In this document: in pieces, positions 46,701-58,277 of the stretch
Numbering within the stretch: position 1 is the first letter of the stretch
Layout of the letters: each line of letters begins with the position of its first letter
From: Proteromonas lacertae
Taxonomy: Eukaryota > Sar > Bigyra > Opalinata > Proteromonadidae
Reading direction: 5' to 3'
DNA length: 64,000 bases
NCBI GenBank assembly: GCA_002245135.1
Contig: NGBS01000900.1
Coordinates: 1-64,000 of the forward strand
Notes under the pieces: model-generated
Database searches by the model: none
The model's input: the letters and a program-made list of their open reading frames with translations, nothing else
Told to the model about the DNA's origin: nothing
Translations under genes and position numbers: made by a program

Positions 46701-47156
46701 AGTTATAATAATTTGGGATTGAATCAATATTTATTTGAAGAACCATCTGAACCAGAAAAAGCTAAAGATAAATACGATCCAATTATGTTGACTGAGGTTA
46801 AAGCTATTCCTGCTGGTTTTACTAAGTGGGATAAGATATTGATTAAAGGACCATTGACATTGAAACAATTTTTAGAGACATTTAAGGAAAAGACTGGAGT
46901 GACTATTACTGAATTGTATCATAAAGTAGGTGAAGAGTTAGGAGGTAGATTTTTATATCAAGAATCACCTTATAAACCTGAAATTAAGAAGTATTATGAT
47001 GAACATATGAATCAACCATTTGAAAAATATATTGAAGAGAGATATAAAGAAAAGAATATTACAGAAGGTACAAGCATGGTTCAATTAGAAGTGAGTTGCA
47101 CAAATGCTGATGGAGATGACTGCTATACACCTGCTTTGATATACAAATGGAAGTAA
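43709..47156 (+). CDS. UBA1: Ubiquitin-activating enzyme E1
   Basis: Activates ubiquitin with ATP and loads it on E2 enzymes. Both adenylation halves are present: [20 protein letters not shown] at the N-terminus, and [36 protein letters not shown] and [12 protein letters not shown] in the active half. The catalytic Cys lies in [10 protein letters not shown] (about 45715). The ubiquitin-fold domain closes the protein. Conservation places GT-AG introns after ETMAK, in LYD(N/E), after CQPK, at GFT|DYQSGGI (about 44668-44699) and at QERT|FENCVK (about 45969-46005). Spliced, the frame is unbroken for about 1050 codons, which contrasts with the break-rich Q/N gene upstream. Confidence 0.95.
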
Positions 47157-47230
47157 ATGTCATTAGAAAGTCTAAAATCTCTTTATTCTTCCTTTGTTGT
47201 TTGTGAAATTTGAAATAAAAATTGAAAATA

Positions 47231-47237
47231 AGCTTGA
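47231..47237 (-). promoter_or_regulatory. AGCTTGA promoter-type element
   Basis: AGCTTGA (reverse TCAAGCT) lies about 30 nt before the ATG at 47265. Confidence 0.35.
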
Positions 47238-47264
47238 TCATTTGCAAACTTTTGTCGTTATTGA

Positions 47265-50200
47265 ATGGACCAAGATCATAAAGCGTTGTGGAATGATATT
47301 AGAAAGCGTAGAGAGAAGTGGAGAACATTTATAGCAGAGAATTTTCGAAATAGTATGAATGATGATCCAATGTATGTTTATATTTAATATTATTCCAATA
47401 GAAATGAAACTAGAAGAAGTAGTATGGCTATTTAATTAATATAATTAGAAATTGTTGTTCCGTATGAACCTACATTCCCATTAACGCAGTTAGATCAAGA
47501 ATCTGCTTATAATACAAATGTATTTATTTAAAGTAATGATGGTTTAGATTTATGATTCACCTTTTGGAGAAAAAGAATACAAAAATGAAGCAAATGTGGA
47601 ACAAGCCATCGTTCCAATTAGAATACCTAAAGATGACTTTATTGATATGCCTCCATTTAGTCCATTGAGTTGTAGACAGCCATTATCAGCTAGATCCATC
47701 GGAACTCCATTTGCAACCACAAAAGAGTATCATGTAATAACACCATCGTTTGAAATATTAAATTCTGCATTAATGCTTGAAAGAAACAAGCCTGAAACTG
47801 AAGAGAAAAAAGAAAATCAAGATAATCTAATGCCTGAACAATCAGTAGATGATGTACCATTTGAAGCAAATGCATTAGCACCAGGAGAAGAAGTTGAACA
47901 AACACCAGAAATGATATATGATGCATTATTTGAAAGTATCATTTATTCAACAAATGTATAGTTTATTTATATGTTAATGTATGTATATAGAAAGAATTAC
48001 CATATACTCCATCCTATGTTCGTCCTATTTATCATGATGGTCATTCCACCTTAGATAAGAAATTTATGGATACAGTAACACCATGGTTTAAACCAAAACA
48101 TTTTGGACATATTTATAAAGACAGTCCAGTAGAAGATAAAATCAATGGCATTATAAACCAATGGCATAAAGAAATACAGTGTATTAGAATGAGAAATTTG
48201 AAAGTTGTTCCTGAAAGATGTTTGTTAAGAGTAATGAGAAATTATGCAAATTTAGAATCTTTAAAATACTTGGAAATATCTAATATGAAGTTGCCTTATG
48301 GTGTTTATAGATCTTTAGTATTACAATTACCTGCCTTGAGAATACAAACATTGAATTTAACAAGAATAAAACTAGAGCATAAAGAAATATTATCCATTGT
48401 ACAAGCAATTGAAGATAATAACTTTATAAAACGACTAGATTTGAGTTATACAAGCTTTGGTAGATCTGGTACTGAAGAATTAGCGTTGATGATATGTAAG
48501 AATAAATCAATAAAGCACCTTAATATATCAGCTTGTAAATTAAGTCCAAAATCAATAGCATATATATATGAAAGTTTATATAAAAATAACACTCTAATGT
48601 CATTAAATACTTCGCATATACAATTTGATTTTGAATGTATACAGAATTTAGCTCATGTATTATTATTATTATTATTATTAATTAGTCGTTATTATTGAAT
48701 AAAACACTTACTGATATTGATCTATCTGATTGTTGTATTACTCCAGCAGGATGTTATTTATTGTGTTATTCTATTATGAAATCTGTATATAAACAATATT
48801 ATTATTATTATTATTATTATTTAGAAATCATTAAAGTTAGTGTTGTTAGAAAAGAATCCAATAGGTATTCAAGGTGGAAGAGAAGTAGTTAATTTATTAT
48901 CAAAAGTGGGAAATGAAGTGGAAGTATCAATAGCTCAGTGTAATTTAAATGAACCTCCAATTCAAGGATTATTTGATAGAACAGCTGCTCCTGGTGTGTA
49001 TGATTTAGATTTAAAGAATGCAGTTGGTTATGTTACAGCTGAATATATGTTAGATTGTATATTTATTATTATTGTTATATTTGTACAGTCTTTAATACAA
49101 GAGGTAAGATTTCATTTGGTTATTGTTATATTAAATATAATGATAATATCAAACAATTGAATTTGGAACAAAGATTAAGATATGATGAAAAATCAAAGTA
49201 TTCATATGTTGTGGTTATTGATAAAGCTTCGGAATTCACTATACCAAAAGATGGTATTTTACATTTACAAATATCTTATCAACCATTACCATTAAAACCC
49301 ATTGAAAGAGTTGAAACAATTAAACCATTTATATATTATTCTGATGTATATATATATATATATATATATATTTATCAATATTTCTTATAGCCATCAAAAC
49401 CATTGGAATTGATACAGTTAGCTAGTGATATATGTTATTATACTTCTGATCAAATATATTCAGCTTTACCACTTGTTTCATTACAAAACCGAGTAGAATT
49501 CTTAGTGAAGTATATAACAATATATATATATATATATATATATTATTGTAGTGTATTACCTCGTTTGATAGATTATGATAATCATTTTGCAATTATTGAA
49601 CAAGCAATAGAAATAGATCAAATAATCAGATTAAAAAATCAATTGAATGAATTCTATTGGTTCTCTCCATCACATCCAACAGGTCGTTATGAAATAGATT
49701 TATGTAGTAAAACTGACAAAATTTTACTAACTCAATTAGTAATGAAGAATAATGAAGAAGCACAAATAAGAAATGAAAATAAACTATTTGATTTAAGTCA
49801 GCATTCCAATATGTCATGTTTTAGAAATGAAAAGATTCACAAAGGTAGTTTATTTGTATTAGATGAAGACTTTTATAATGGTATAAATGATCATACAGGA
49901 ATTATATCATTTGATTTCATTTCTACTTCAAGACCATATCCATTAGATAAGATAATAAGTTGGGAAGAAGTTCAAGGTTTAGCAAACAAATTAGGAGTAA
50001 TAACAAATGAATTGATTGAAAAGAAAAAAATTGAATTAACAATTGATGATGAAGATGTTTTTACTGAGTATATATATTCATATTAATTATGTTATATAGA
50101 GCTTTAAAAGGTTTTAAATGGTTATTAAGAGATTGTGTAATAACTACAAATACATTAGTAAATATAATGAATTCTTATGTTCCTAATTTGTTTCTCCATT

Positions 50201-50699
50201 TGAAGTTAGATATTTTAACATTCTTTTTTCCTAATATTATTGATTTAGAGAATTTTATGGAAGTATAATTATTTATATTGTATTATTAATATAGAGATGT
50301 GTAAGACATAATTTGACTGAAACATTAATAACAAAAATCATCGATGTTATTGGTATTTTGAATATTGTTAATCCAGTGAATATGTATGGTGAATTTGAAG
50401 TGAATTTAGAGTATAGTGATGGTAATTATTTTGCTATGTTCATACAGAAACTAATGACCGAAGAGAATAAACTGAATAAGACTAAATGTGTTAGTGAAAC
50501 TACATATGATGTATCAGGGGATGGTCAATTCAGTGAAGATTATAATTTGGGAATTACATTTGATGAAAAATATGAAATTCCAACAGAAGGTGTTTTAAGA
50601 TTTACTTATAATGCTGATCGTATTGATTTAGGACTTAGAAATGAAAGTAGAACATTCTTTTTGATAGGAAGTTTTTTGAATAGAACATATTTTATGTAA
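47265..50699 (+). CDS. Large leucine-rich-repeat protein
   Basis: About a dozen GT-AG introns of 27-45 nt (several pure AT or ATT repeats) splice into one frame of about 1000 codons. The N-terminal 270 residues are unassigned (LWNDIRKRREKWRTF; PFSPLSCRQPLSARS). RNI-type LRRs follow (48230-48900): LESLKYLEISNMKLPYG, IQTLNLTRIKLEHKEI, IKRLDLSYTSFGRSGTEELA, IKHLNISACKLSPKSIAYI and LTDIDLSDCCITPAGCYLL. Beyond the LRRs is a long conserved-looking region with YWFSPSHPTGRYEIDL, FDLSQHSNMSCFRNE and GIISFDF, then EIPTEGVLRFTYNAD near the C-terminus. Such proteins are known from flagellate and amoebozoan genomes; a cytoskeletal role would be a guess. Confidence 0.65.
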
Positions 50700-50884
50700 A
50701 ATATATACCTTAGTTTTAAATGATTTTTATTCCTACAAAGTTTAATATTTTCATCATTTTAATCTTATTCTGGTGATTTACAACCAAAATTTATTATTTT
50801 TAATTCTATTCTTAATCTTTTACATATAAAGCAACAATAAATGCTTCAATATAATAGATATAATAATTGTTTTTCTTATTTTGT

Positions 50885-53006
50885 TTATTCGTTAACCCAC
50901 CATTTAGATAGTTCTATAACTCCTCTCTCACTTGTGCATGTGTAAAGATTCAAGCCACTTGGAATATTTGTGAAGAGAATTATGTTTTCACCATTTACAT
51001 CTTTAATTGAGAAAATTTTATTGTTCATGTCAAATAACACTTCAAATTTATGTAGATCGACATTTTTAGGATAATTATTAATTTCTACTCCAATGTTACA
51101 TTTGCTTAAGTTATAAGAATGTAAGTAAACTTCACAAAATTTGCCACACTTATTATACTTCATATGATATGAATCTAAAACACCACCTACTTGCGTGGAA
51201 TATGTAGAAGTGTAGAAAATGAAATGATAGACGCCCTTTTCCATCTTTATATCATAAAAAGTTCTTCTGTAATACTCTCTTCTATAGCTTAAGAATATTT
51301 CTGTTTTCATTCCTTTTTTGTAAGCTTTATTTATACATGAGTAATTATCTACTTAATTAATATAAATATATATATACTGTCATATTCCCAACAGATCTTT
51401 TCCATTTTATAATGAATTTCATCCCAAACATTTTTAATAGATATAGTTATATGTCCTGAATATGATTTATGGACTTTACCAATTATTTCTCCATTCCTTA
51501 TATTAAAGAACATATCAGGTAAACCTATACAAAATATATTTTAAATACTAGCTTCTATAAGAGAAAACTCTTCAACATCTCCATCAATTCGTGGTTTTAA
51601 TATTCCATTTTCATTATTAAATAAATCTCCATCATAATCCGCACTTTTAATTCTTCGATCTATAATTGAATATATAAAAAATATTACATTTTATTTTCTT
51701 TCTTTTTGTTTCATCTTTTATTATTTCATTTATTATTTCATTTTCTCTATCTTCAATACCTCTTTTATGAATATAATAATATATTATGTTAATATCATAA
51801 TTTCTATTTAAAAATATTTTGTCATTCTCAATGAAATCATATATTAATTCCATCTTACATTTCTTTACCATTATATCAAGGAGATTATCAATATCATTAC
51901 ATCCAATCATAAATACTGAAATACACTTTAAAATATTCTTACTCCTGTTATTTCTTTTCAAATAATTATCCCATTTATTATCATTATACTCATTTAGTAA
52001 TTCATTCAATACTTCCTTGTATTCTTTATAATCTATTATCTCGTTGTATTTATAGAATAATAAAAGTATAAACATTTTGATTATCATATTTCCTTTACTT
52101 AGTAACACACTTTTGTCTCTCTTTTTATTAATTCACAAATTTCTTTTTCATTATCTTCATCATCTAAAAATATGTGAAAATCTAATATATACTTTCAATT
52201 TCTATTTCTTCATCTTTTTGGGGATAATGTTCAATAAGATACTCATATACAGTTTGATTTTTTATTCTAGGCACTGGAGTGTATTCAATAAAGCGATTTC
52301 TTTCATTTTCATGAAATCTTTTCAGTTGCGTTTCTATTAAACATTTATCTTCATATGAAAAATATTCTTCGTTCTTCTTTATATAATTTTCAAAAATTGT
52401 TTCTAATTCTTTTTTGTTTCCATTGAATTTTATTTTATTCAGAAATATTTCTAGTAATGTATTTACATTCATTTCATTTATAAGTTGTTCATTTAATAAT
52501 CTATAATTCTTTACACTTAAATAGTTTTCTATTTCTATTTTCATCTCTAATAATTGTTTGTTATACAGTATACTCTTTTCATTTAATAATTCAACTACTA
52601 TTCTTACATTTTCATTTATTCTTTTCATTATATAATCTTTCAGAATATTTAATAATCGATTCTCATTATAACAAACACAAATTAATAACATTTTCACACA
52701 ATTATGATCATGTATGTTTATTTCATTTCCTTTATAATATCTTTCTAGTAAAAGAAAACTTTCTTTACTACATCGTTCATATATTTCTAAAGGTTCTTTA
52801 AGCTCTTTATCTTCTAAGATTTGGCGAAATGTGTCATTAAAATAATAAAATAAAAACTTAGATGTTTTTATTTCTTCTCTCTCAACCACTACTCTCAAAT
52901 CATCAAATCCATATTTTATTACTTGACGAATCGCTCTAATTATAAAAATTATATCCGAATAAAAATAATACCCTTCATTATTACATAAATCAGATCTTAT
53001 ATACAT
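50885..53006 (-). CDS. BTB - helical - putative-Ig - SPRY protein, left copy
   Basis: An N-terminal BTB-like domain (KYGFDDLRVVVEREEIKTSK, ESFLLLERYYKGNEI) is followed by BACK-like and helical sequence. A putative-Ig segment sits at about 51400-51640 (KPRIDGDVEEFSLIE, LPDMFFNIRNGEIIGKV), then a SPRY-like end (YYRRTFYDIKMEKGVYHFIFY ... IELSKWW). Four GT-AG introns of 24-30 nt join all parts in frame. BTB proteins often act as CUL3 adaptors; SPRY binds peptides. A paralogue with the same domain order lies at 59635-61749 in the opposite orientation, on the other side of the eEF1B-gamma palindrome. The N-terminal 25 residues may include an unrecognised intron. Confidence 0.6.
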
Positions 53007-53236
53007 CTATATGTTTATCTAAAACAAAACGATAAAAGAGGTAAATTGATGTAAATTACATTAATCATGTCAGAAGTTCATATTTGACTTTATGAATGAA
53101 TATATAATAAATATCACTATTAACTACTTTAACAGTTATATTCATAGTTTAAGCTAATACTTTTGCTATTATAATGTGAATTTCTTATTTATTAAGCGTA
53201 GATGTTTTAAATAGGGAAGATGAGAAATTTTTAAAA

Positions 53237-53308
53237 GGGGATTTGGTGTAGTGGTATCACGTTTGCTTTGCACGCAAAAGGTCACGGGTTCAATTCCCGT
53301 AGTCTCCA
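53237..53308 (+). tRNA. tRNA-Ala (UGC)
   Basis: The 72-nt cloverleaf has a 7-bp acceptor (GGGGATT/AGTCTCC) with the G3:U70 wobble that defines alanine tRNA. The anticodon stem TTTGC/GCAAA closes the loop TTTGCAC, and the T-arm is CGGGTTCAATTCCCG. A-box (TGGTGTAGTGG) and B-box (GGTTCAATTCC) internal promoters are evident. A T-run Pol III terminator follows at once (from 53309). There is no intron. The gene sits 32 bp outside the left edge of the inverted duplication. Confidence 0.95.
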
Positions 53309-53339
53309 TTTTCTTTTTTTTTTCTTTCTTTTAACTTTT

Positions 53340-54952
53340 GAATATGACTTTTATAATGAACAATTTGCTTAATACCCACAAATCAAAAATATATAAACCA
53401 ATCAATGATTTTTATCATTTAATTCTTTTAAATCGCTTTACTTGAATTGAGCAAATAATTGAACTGGTAAATTGTCAAATGTTTCTTTGCTACACCATCT
53501 ATCAGCTAATTGTTTCTTTTGTTCTTCATTATCAAGTTTTACTTCAGTCCAAGTGAAATATTCAGCATCGGGATTGTTTTCTAACATTGGTTCGATTGAA
53601 TGACCTCTTATTAACCAAGCACCTTTCACTTTGTATGGTTTATGTTCTTCATCACCATAAATTATCATTGTTCCAAAGGCATATTTTCTTAAAGCATCAC
53701 ATCTTTGAATATAACCATCAACCTATTCATTATTATTATATATATATATATATTATATATAGTTTATAATATTATCTTAGTGCAAATCCAAATATATTAT
53801 TTAAATTCACTATATTGGTGACGTAAAAGATATTTCATTATATGTTCTTTTATATTCATAAATATTTATTTATATTAAATATTCATTAGCAATAAAAAAA
53901 CAAAACACAAGAACAATAGAAGAAATAGAAGAGAGATATAATAATAATATAATATAATATATATATATATACAAAGTTAGCAGTCATGAATAATACTTCA
54001 TTATCAGTATCATACATGTAATCACTAAGCCATAAACTCCAACCTTCAGCATCATACACTGGATAGAATAAATCCATTACTTTATGGAAATCAGCTTCAT
54101 GATAATTGGAATAAGTTCTTAACCAATCATCTAATACCATCTTTGTTGGTGGCTAATTCTTCAAATGGATTTTTAGCTTTAGGTTTTGGAGCTTCTTCAG
54201 CTGGAGCTTCAGCTTTTTCACTCTTGTTTTCTTTTTTACCTTCTTTTTCTTTCTTAGGTTTTTCATAAGTCATCATTTTTTCACATAATTCAACTTTTCC
54301 TAACACAGCTGAGAATTCAGGTTGATTGATTAAAGTTATAAACCAACGAGTAACATTTGGAATTCCTTTACGATAACTAGCATCGAATAAATTCTTGAAA
54401 CCCATCATAAGTGTACAGCATAATACAATATCAGCTAAACTGATTCTTTCACCTGCAATAAAGGTATGATGTAATAAATAATCATCCATGATTTTAAGTA
54501 AAGTAGCTGTCTTAGCTTTAGCTTGGGTTTCTTCGTTTTGACGGTATTGACCATATCCAAATAATGGACCTAACCAAGCCAACAAAGCTGGAGCCAATTC
54601 AGTGTTATTCCAGTCACACCATTGATCTACTTGACCACATTCATAAAAACTGTTTCCACATAAACCAACATCTGGTCTCATTCTAGCTACATAACGAGCA
54701 ATGGCGTTACTTTCGAATAAACAACCTTCTGGGGTTTCTAAGGTTGGTACTTTACCATTTGGATTCTTTTTTAAGAATTCTGGTGTTTTGTTTTCTTCTC
54801 CAAACTTGAAGGCTGGTACATTGATCTTTACATTACAGTATTGAGCTGCAATTAAAGCCTTGTTGGAGTTAATGCTGTTTGGATATGTATATAATGTCTA
54901 CAATATAAAATAAATGCATTATATTCTATACAAGACTCATTTCGATTGATTT
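53340..54952 (-). repeat. Left arm of 1.6 kb inverted duplication
   Basis: This arm is near-identical to the reverse complement of 56593-58205. Both arms have the same length, contain a whole eEF1B-gamma gene, and begin about 12 nt upstream of its ATG. The outer end runs past the gene into GAATATGACTTTTA. The spacer is about 1.64 kb. Visible differences include a single inserted base (54153) and one clustered patch near 54565-54590. Confidence 0.9.
53438..54940 (-). CDS. Elongation factor 1B gamma, left copy (frameshifted)
   Basis: eEF1B-gamma is the GST-like scaffold of the eEF1A nucleotide-exchange complex. From MSL (intron of about 34 nt) the GST domain continues with TLYTYPNSINSNKALIAAQY and NGKVPTLETPEG, then a Lys/Glu/Ala/Pro linker, then the C-terminal EF1G domain (DDWLRTYSNYHEADF ... 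FAQFK). Compared with the right copy, this one has an extra base at 54153 (TTA-G-CCA), which reads FEELATNKDGIR then TGA. A +1 shift at that TGA would restore the frame. A block in the GST domain differs (LLAWLGPLFGYG here, VSAWIYPLLGYG on the right). The long second intron of about 250 nt is shared. Confidence 0.85.
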
Positions 54953-55073
54953 AAAATATGAATTTTGATCTAAGAAAATGATTGGTTGAAAATATAACGA
55001 ATAGTATTTCAAAAACTCATATCACAAGAAATACAAAAACAATTGCATAAATAAATACAATTTACTGTTACTA

Positions 55074-56337
55074 CTAATTGTCTGAATTATATAACTCACT
55101 TATATCCTCATAATTCAATTCTACTGTCTCATTCTTATATTCACCATTCAACAGCAATACAGTACAATTATATTTATTAATATTAATAGAAACAATCTCT
55201 CCAATTGAATTCCTAAATGCACCATTCAAAACCAACACTTTCTTACCTTTCTTTGGAATTACAGTTTCTAAGTCTTCTTGATCCATTCCTATTTCAGTTC
55301 CACTATCAATAACTTTCAAATATGCCAAATATTTATCTTTTACAGATGTAATACAGGCTTTTCTTTTATATAATTTTCCTTCTAAAATGTCTTTATTTTT
55401 TATTTTCACAATTATATTTGGATATACCCAATTATCACTTCTATTTTCTTTTTCTAATCTTTCTATCTTTCTTTTCTTTTTTCCTTCTTCTTCTTTCATT
55501 ATTAAATCAACATTTGACATATTTATCTTTCGTTTTTTTGATACTATATCGATTTTTATAGAATTATTGTCTTTTATGAAATTATCATTGTTTTTTATTA
55601 TGTTTTGTTTAGCTTGCTTTATTTCTATAGCTATTGGTTTATTAATATTTTCATTTTCTTCTATTTTAGTAACATTTTCTTCTTCCTCTTCTTTATTTTC
55701 TTCATTTTTATTTTTTTCATATTGCTCTTCTTCTTTTTTCAATTTCTTTAATTGTCTTTTCATTTCTTTTATTTTTCTTTCTTCTTCTATTGCTTCACTT
55801 TTTATTCTACTTTCTTCTTTTTCCTTTTCAATCATTTTCAATGGATCTTGGTTAATAAATTCTATATAATATCCTTTATCACTATTTTCTATATTACACT
55901 TTCCTGTTTGGCCTAAATGTTTTATAAATGCATTTAATGTTTCCCAACGAGTAGAATTCATGTGTTGGTGATATTTATCACTAATAAATTCTGTATAGCT
56001 ACAAAATATATATATTATTTATAAATTATACACTATATTTGCTAAAACTTTACGATCATGATATCTAAATTCTAATAATTTCAAAAACTCATTTTCAAAT
56101 ATTTGGGAGTTTCTTTCTAGTATTTTAGGTGCATTTTGAGAAAATAGTTCCATTTGTCTAACATGTGCTTCAGAACTGCAATGACATTTAAAACCATTTT
56201 GATCTCTACATTGTTTTTGACACATTTGACAATACCACTTTAACTTTTGCATTGAAGCATTCTATTTAACATAATTATATTTCTTTCTATACTTTCATTC
56301 GATTTGAGCTACTATTATCATAAGAATTAGAAGACAT
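55074..56337 (-). CDS. KIN: KIN17-family DNA/RNA-binding protein
   Basis: KIN17 is a nuclear protein linked to replication, DNA damage response and the spliceosome. Exon 1 (MSSNSYDNSSSNRMK) is spliced by a 31-nt intron to NASMQKLKWYCQMCQKQCRD, the invariant KIN17 zinc finger (C..C..H...H: GFKCHCSSEAHVRQ). The winged helix continues FLKLLEFRYHDRKVLANIV, intron, YTEFISDKYHQHMNSTRWETLNAFIKHLG. A Lys/Glu coiled coil follows, then KIN17 C-terminal SH3/KOW domains (WVYPNIIVKIKNK; KKGKKVLVLNGAFRNSIGEI). The gene fills the spacer between the two eEF1B-gamma arms. Confidence 0.93.
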
Positions 56338-56604
56338 GCTTCAAAAAACAAAAAATAAAATTCTATCAAAACAGGTTTATAAAAATATTTTTCACTCCCC
56401 ATAACTGTCAAAGTAATATTAATTCCAGTGTATTACATAGTTATGAATGATTAAATGCAATTTATAATAAAATTTCTGGGTTTAAATGAAAAATTCGGAA
56501 GATTACACAGAAAAAAAGAAATATTATTCCAAAATTAAATCCGTTTTTAAAGTAAATTAACCAATCATATTGTTGCATTTCTATTCATTAATAAATCAAT
56601 CGAA

Positions 56605-58107
56605 ATGAGTCTTGTATAGAATATAATGCATTTATTTTATATTGTAGACATTATATACATATCCAAACAGCATTAACTCCAACAAGGCTTTAATTGCAGC
56701 TCAATACTGTAATGTAAAGATCAATGTACCAGCCTTCAAGTTTGGAGAAGAAAACAAAACACCAGAATTCTTAAAAAAGAATCCAAATGGTAAAGTACCA
56801 ACCTTAGAAACCCCAGAAGGTTGTTTATTCGAAAGTAACGCCATTGCTCGTTATGTAGCTAGAATGAGACCAGATGTTGGTTTATGTGGAAACAGTTTTT
56901 ATGAATGTGGTCAAGTAGATCAATGGTGTGACTGGAATAACACTGAATTAGCTCCAGCAGTTTCAGCCTGGATATATCCATTACTTGGATATGGACAATA
57001 CCGTCAAAACGAAGAAACCCAAGCTAAAGCTAAGACAGCTACTTTACTTAAAATCATGGATGATTATTTATTACATCATACCTTTATTGCAGGTGAAAGA
57101 ATCAGTTTAGCTGATATTGTATTATGCTGTACACTTATGATGGGTTTCAAGAATTTATTCGATGCTAGTTATCGTAAAGGAATTCCAAATGTTACTCGTT
57201 GGTTTATAACTTTAATCAATCAACCTGAATTCTCAGCTGTGTTAGGAAAAGTTGAATTATGTGAAAAAATGATGACTTATGAAAAACCTAAGAAAGAAAA
57301 AGAAGGTAAAAAAGAAAACAAGAGTGAAAAAGCTGAAGCTCCAGCTGAAGAAGCTCCAAAACCTAAAGCTAAAAATCCATTTGAAGAATTACCACCAACA
57401 AAGATGGTATTAGATGATTGGTTAAGAACTTATTCCAATTATCATGAAGCTGATTTCCATAAAGTAATGGATTTATTCTATCCAGTGTATGATGCTGAAG
57501 GTTGGAGTTTATGGCTTAGTGATTACATGTATGATACTGATAATGAAGTATTATTCATGACTGCTAACTTTGTATATATATATTATATTATATTATATTA
57601 TTATTATATCTCTCTTCTATTTCTTCTATTGTTCTTGTGTTTTGTTTTTTTATTGCTAATGAATATTTAATATAAATAAATATTTATGAATATAAAAGAA
57701 CATATAATGAAATATCTTTTACGTCACCAATATAGTGAATTTAAATAATATATTTGGATTTGCACTAAGATAATATTATAAACTATATATAATATATATA
57801 TATATATAATAATAATGAATAGGTTGATGGTTATATTCAAAGATGTGATGCTTTAAGAAAATATGCCTTTGGAACAATGATAATTTATGGTGATGAAGAA
57901 CATAAACCATACAAAGTGAAAGGTGCTTGGTTAATAAGAGGTCATTCAATCGAACCAATGTTAGAAAACAATCCCGATGCTGAATATTTCACTTGGACTG
58001 AAGTAAAACTTGATAATGAAGAACAAAAGAAACAATTAGCTGATAGATGGTGTAGCAAAGAAACATTTGACAATTTACCAGTTCAATTATTTGCTCAATT
58101 CAAGTAA
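56605..58107 (+). CDS. Elongation factor 1B gamma, right copy (intact)
   Basis: This is the intact copy. Exon 1 is only MSL (56605-56613). A 34-nt GT-AG intron (56614-56647) precedes the GST-like domain, with GKVPTLETPEGCLFESNAIARYV and GERISLADIVLCCTLMMGF. After the charged linker (KKEKEGKKENKSEKAEAPAE) comes the C-terminal domain: LDDWLRTYSNYHEADFHKVM, then EGWSLWLSDYMY, an intron of 251 nt (57572-57822, far longer than any other here), then VDGYIQRCDALRKYAFGTM and the terminal FAQFK. Codon use is the most GC3-rich in the window (many ATC, TTC, AAG), as expected for a highly expressed gene. Confidence 0.93.
57572..57822 (+). other. Unusually long 251-nt intron in eEF1B-gamma
   Basis: The GTATATATAT donor and AATAG acceptor join MTANF to VDGYIQ in the conserved EF1G domain. 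Nearly all other introns in the window are 26-55 nt. Both arms carry it. It includes AT-dinucleotide runs and a ACGTCACCAATATAG segment but no ORF. Confidence 0.8.
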
Positions 58108-58277
58108 AGCGATTTAAAAGAATTAAATGATAAAAATCATTGATTGGTTTATATATTTTTGATTTGTGGGTATTAAGCAAATTGTTCATTTTAAAAGTCA
58201 TATTCATAATTAATGCTATAAATACATTTCAAATAATTAATAAAACGAAATTAAGTATTTATATATAGTTTTTTTGA

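Larger units (their letters stand above)
56593..58205 (+). repeat. Right arm of 1.6 kb inverted duplication
   Basis: Partner of 53340-54952. The inner boundary AAATCAATCGAAATGAG and outer boundary TAAAAGTCATATTC match the left arm in reverse complement. Unique sequence resumes immediately on both sides. Confidence 0.9.

Noticed and set aside
49352-49545. AT-dinucleotide tracts as possible mobile-element or telomeric remnants
   Set aside because: They lie inside short introns of the LRR gene whose flanking exons join in frame. There are no target-site duplications or telomere-like repeats.
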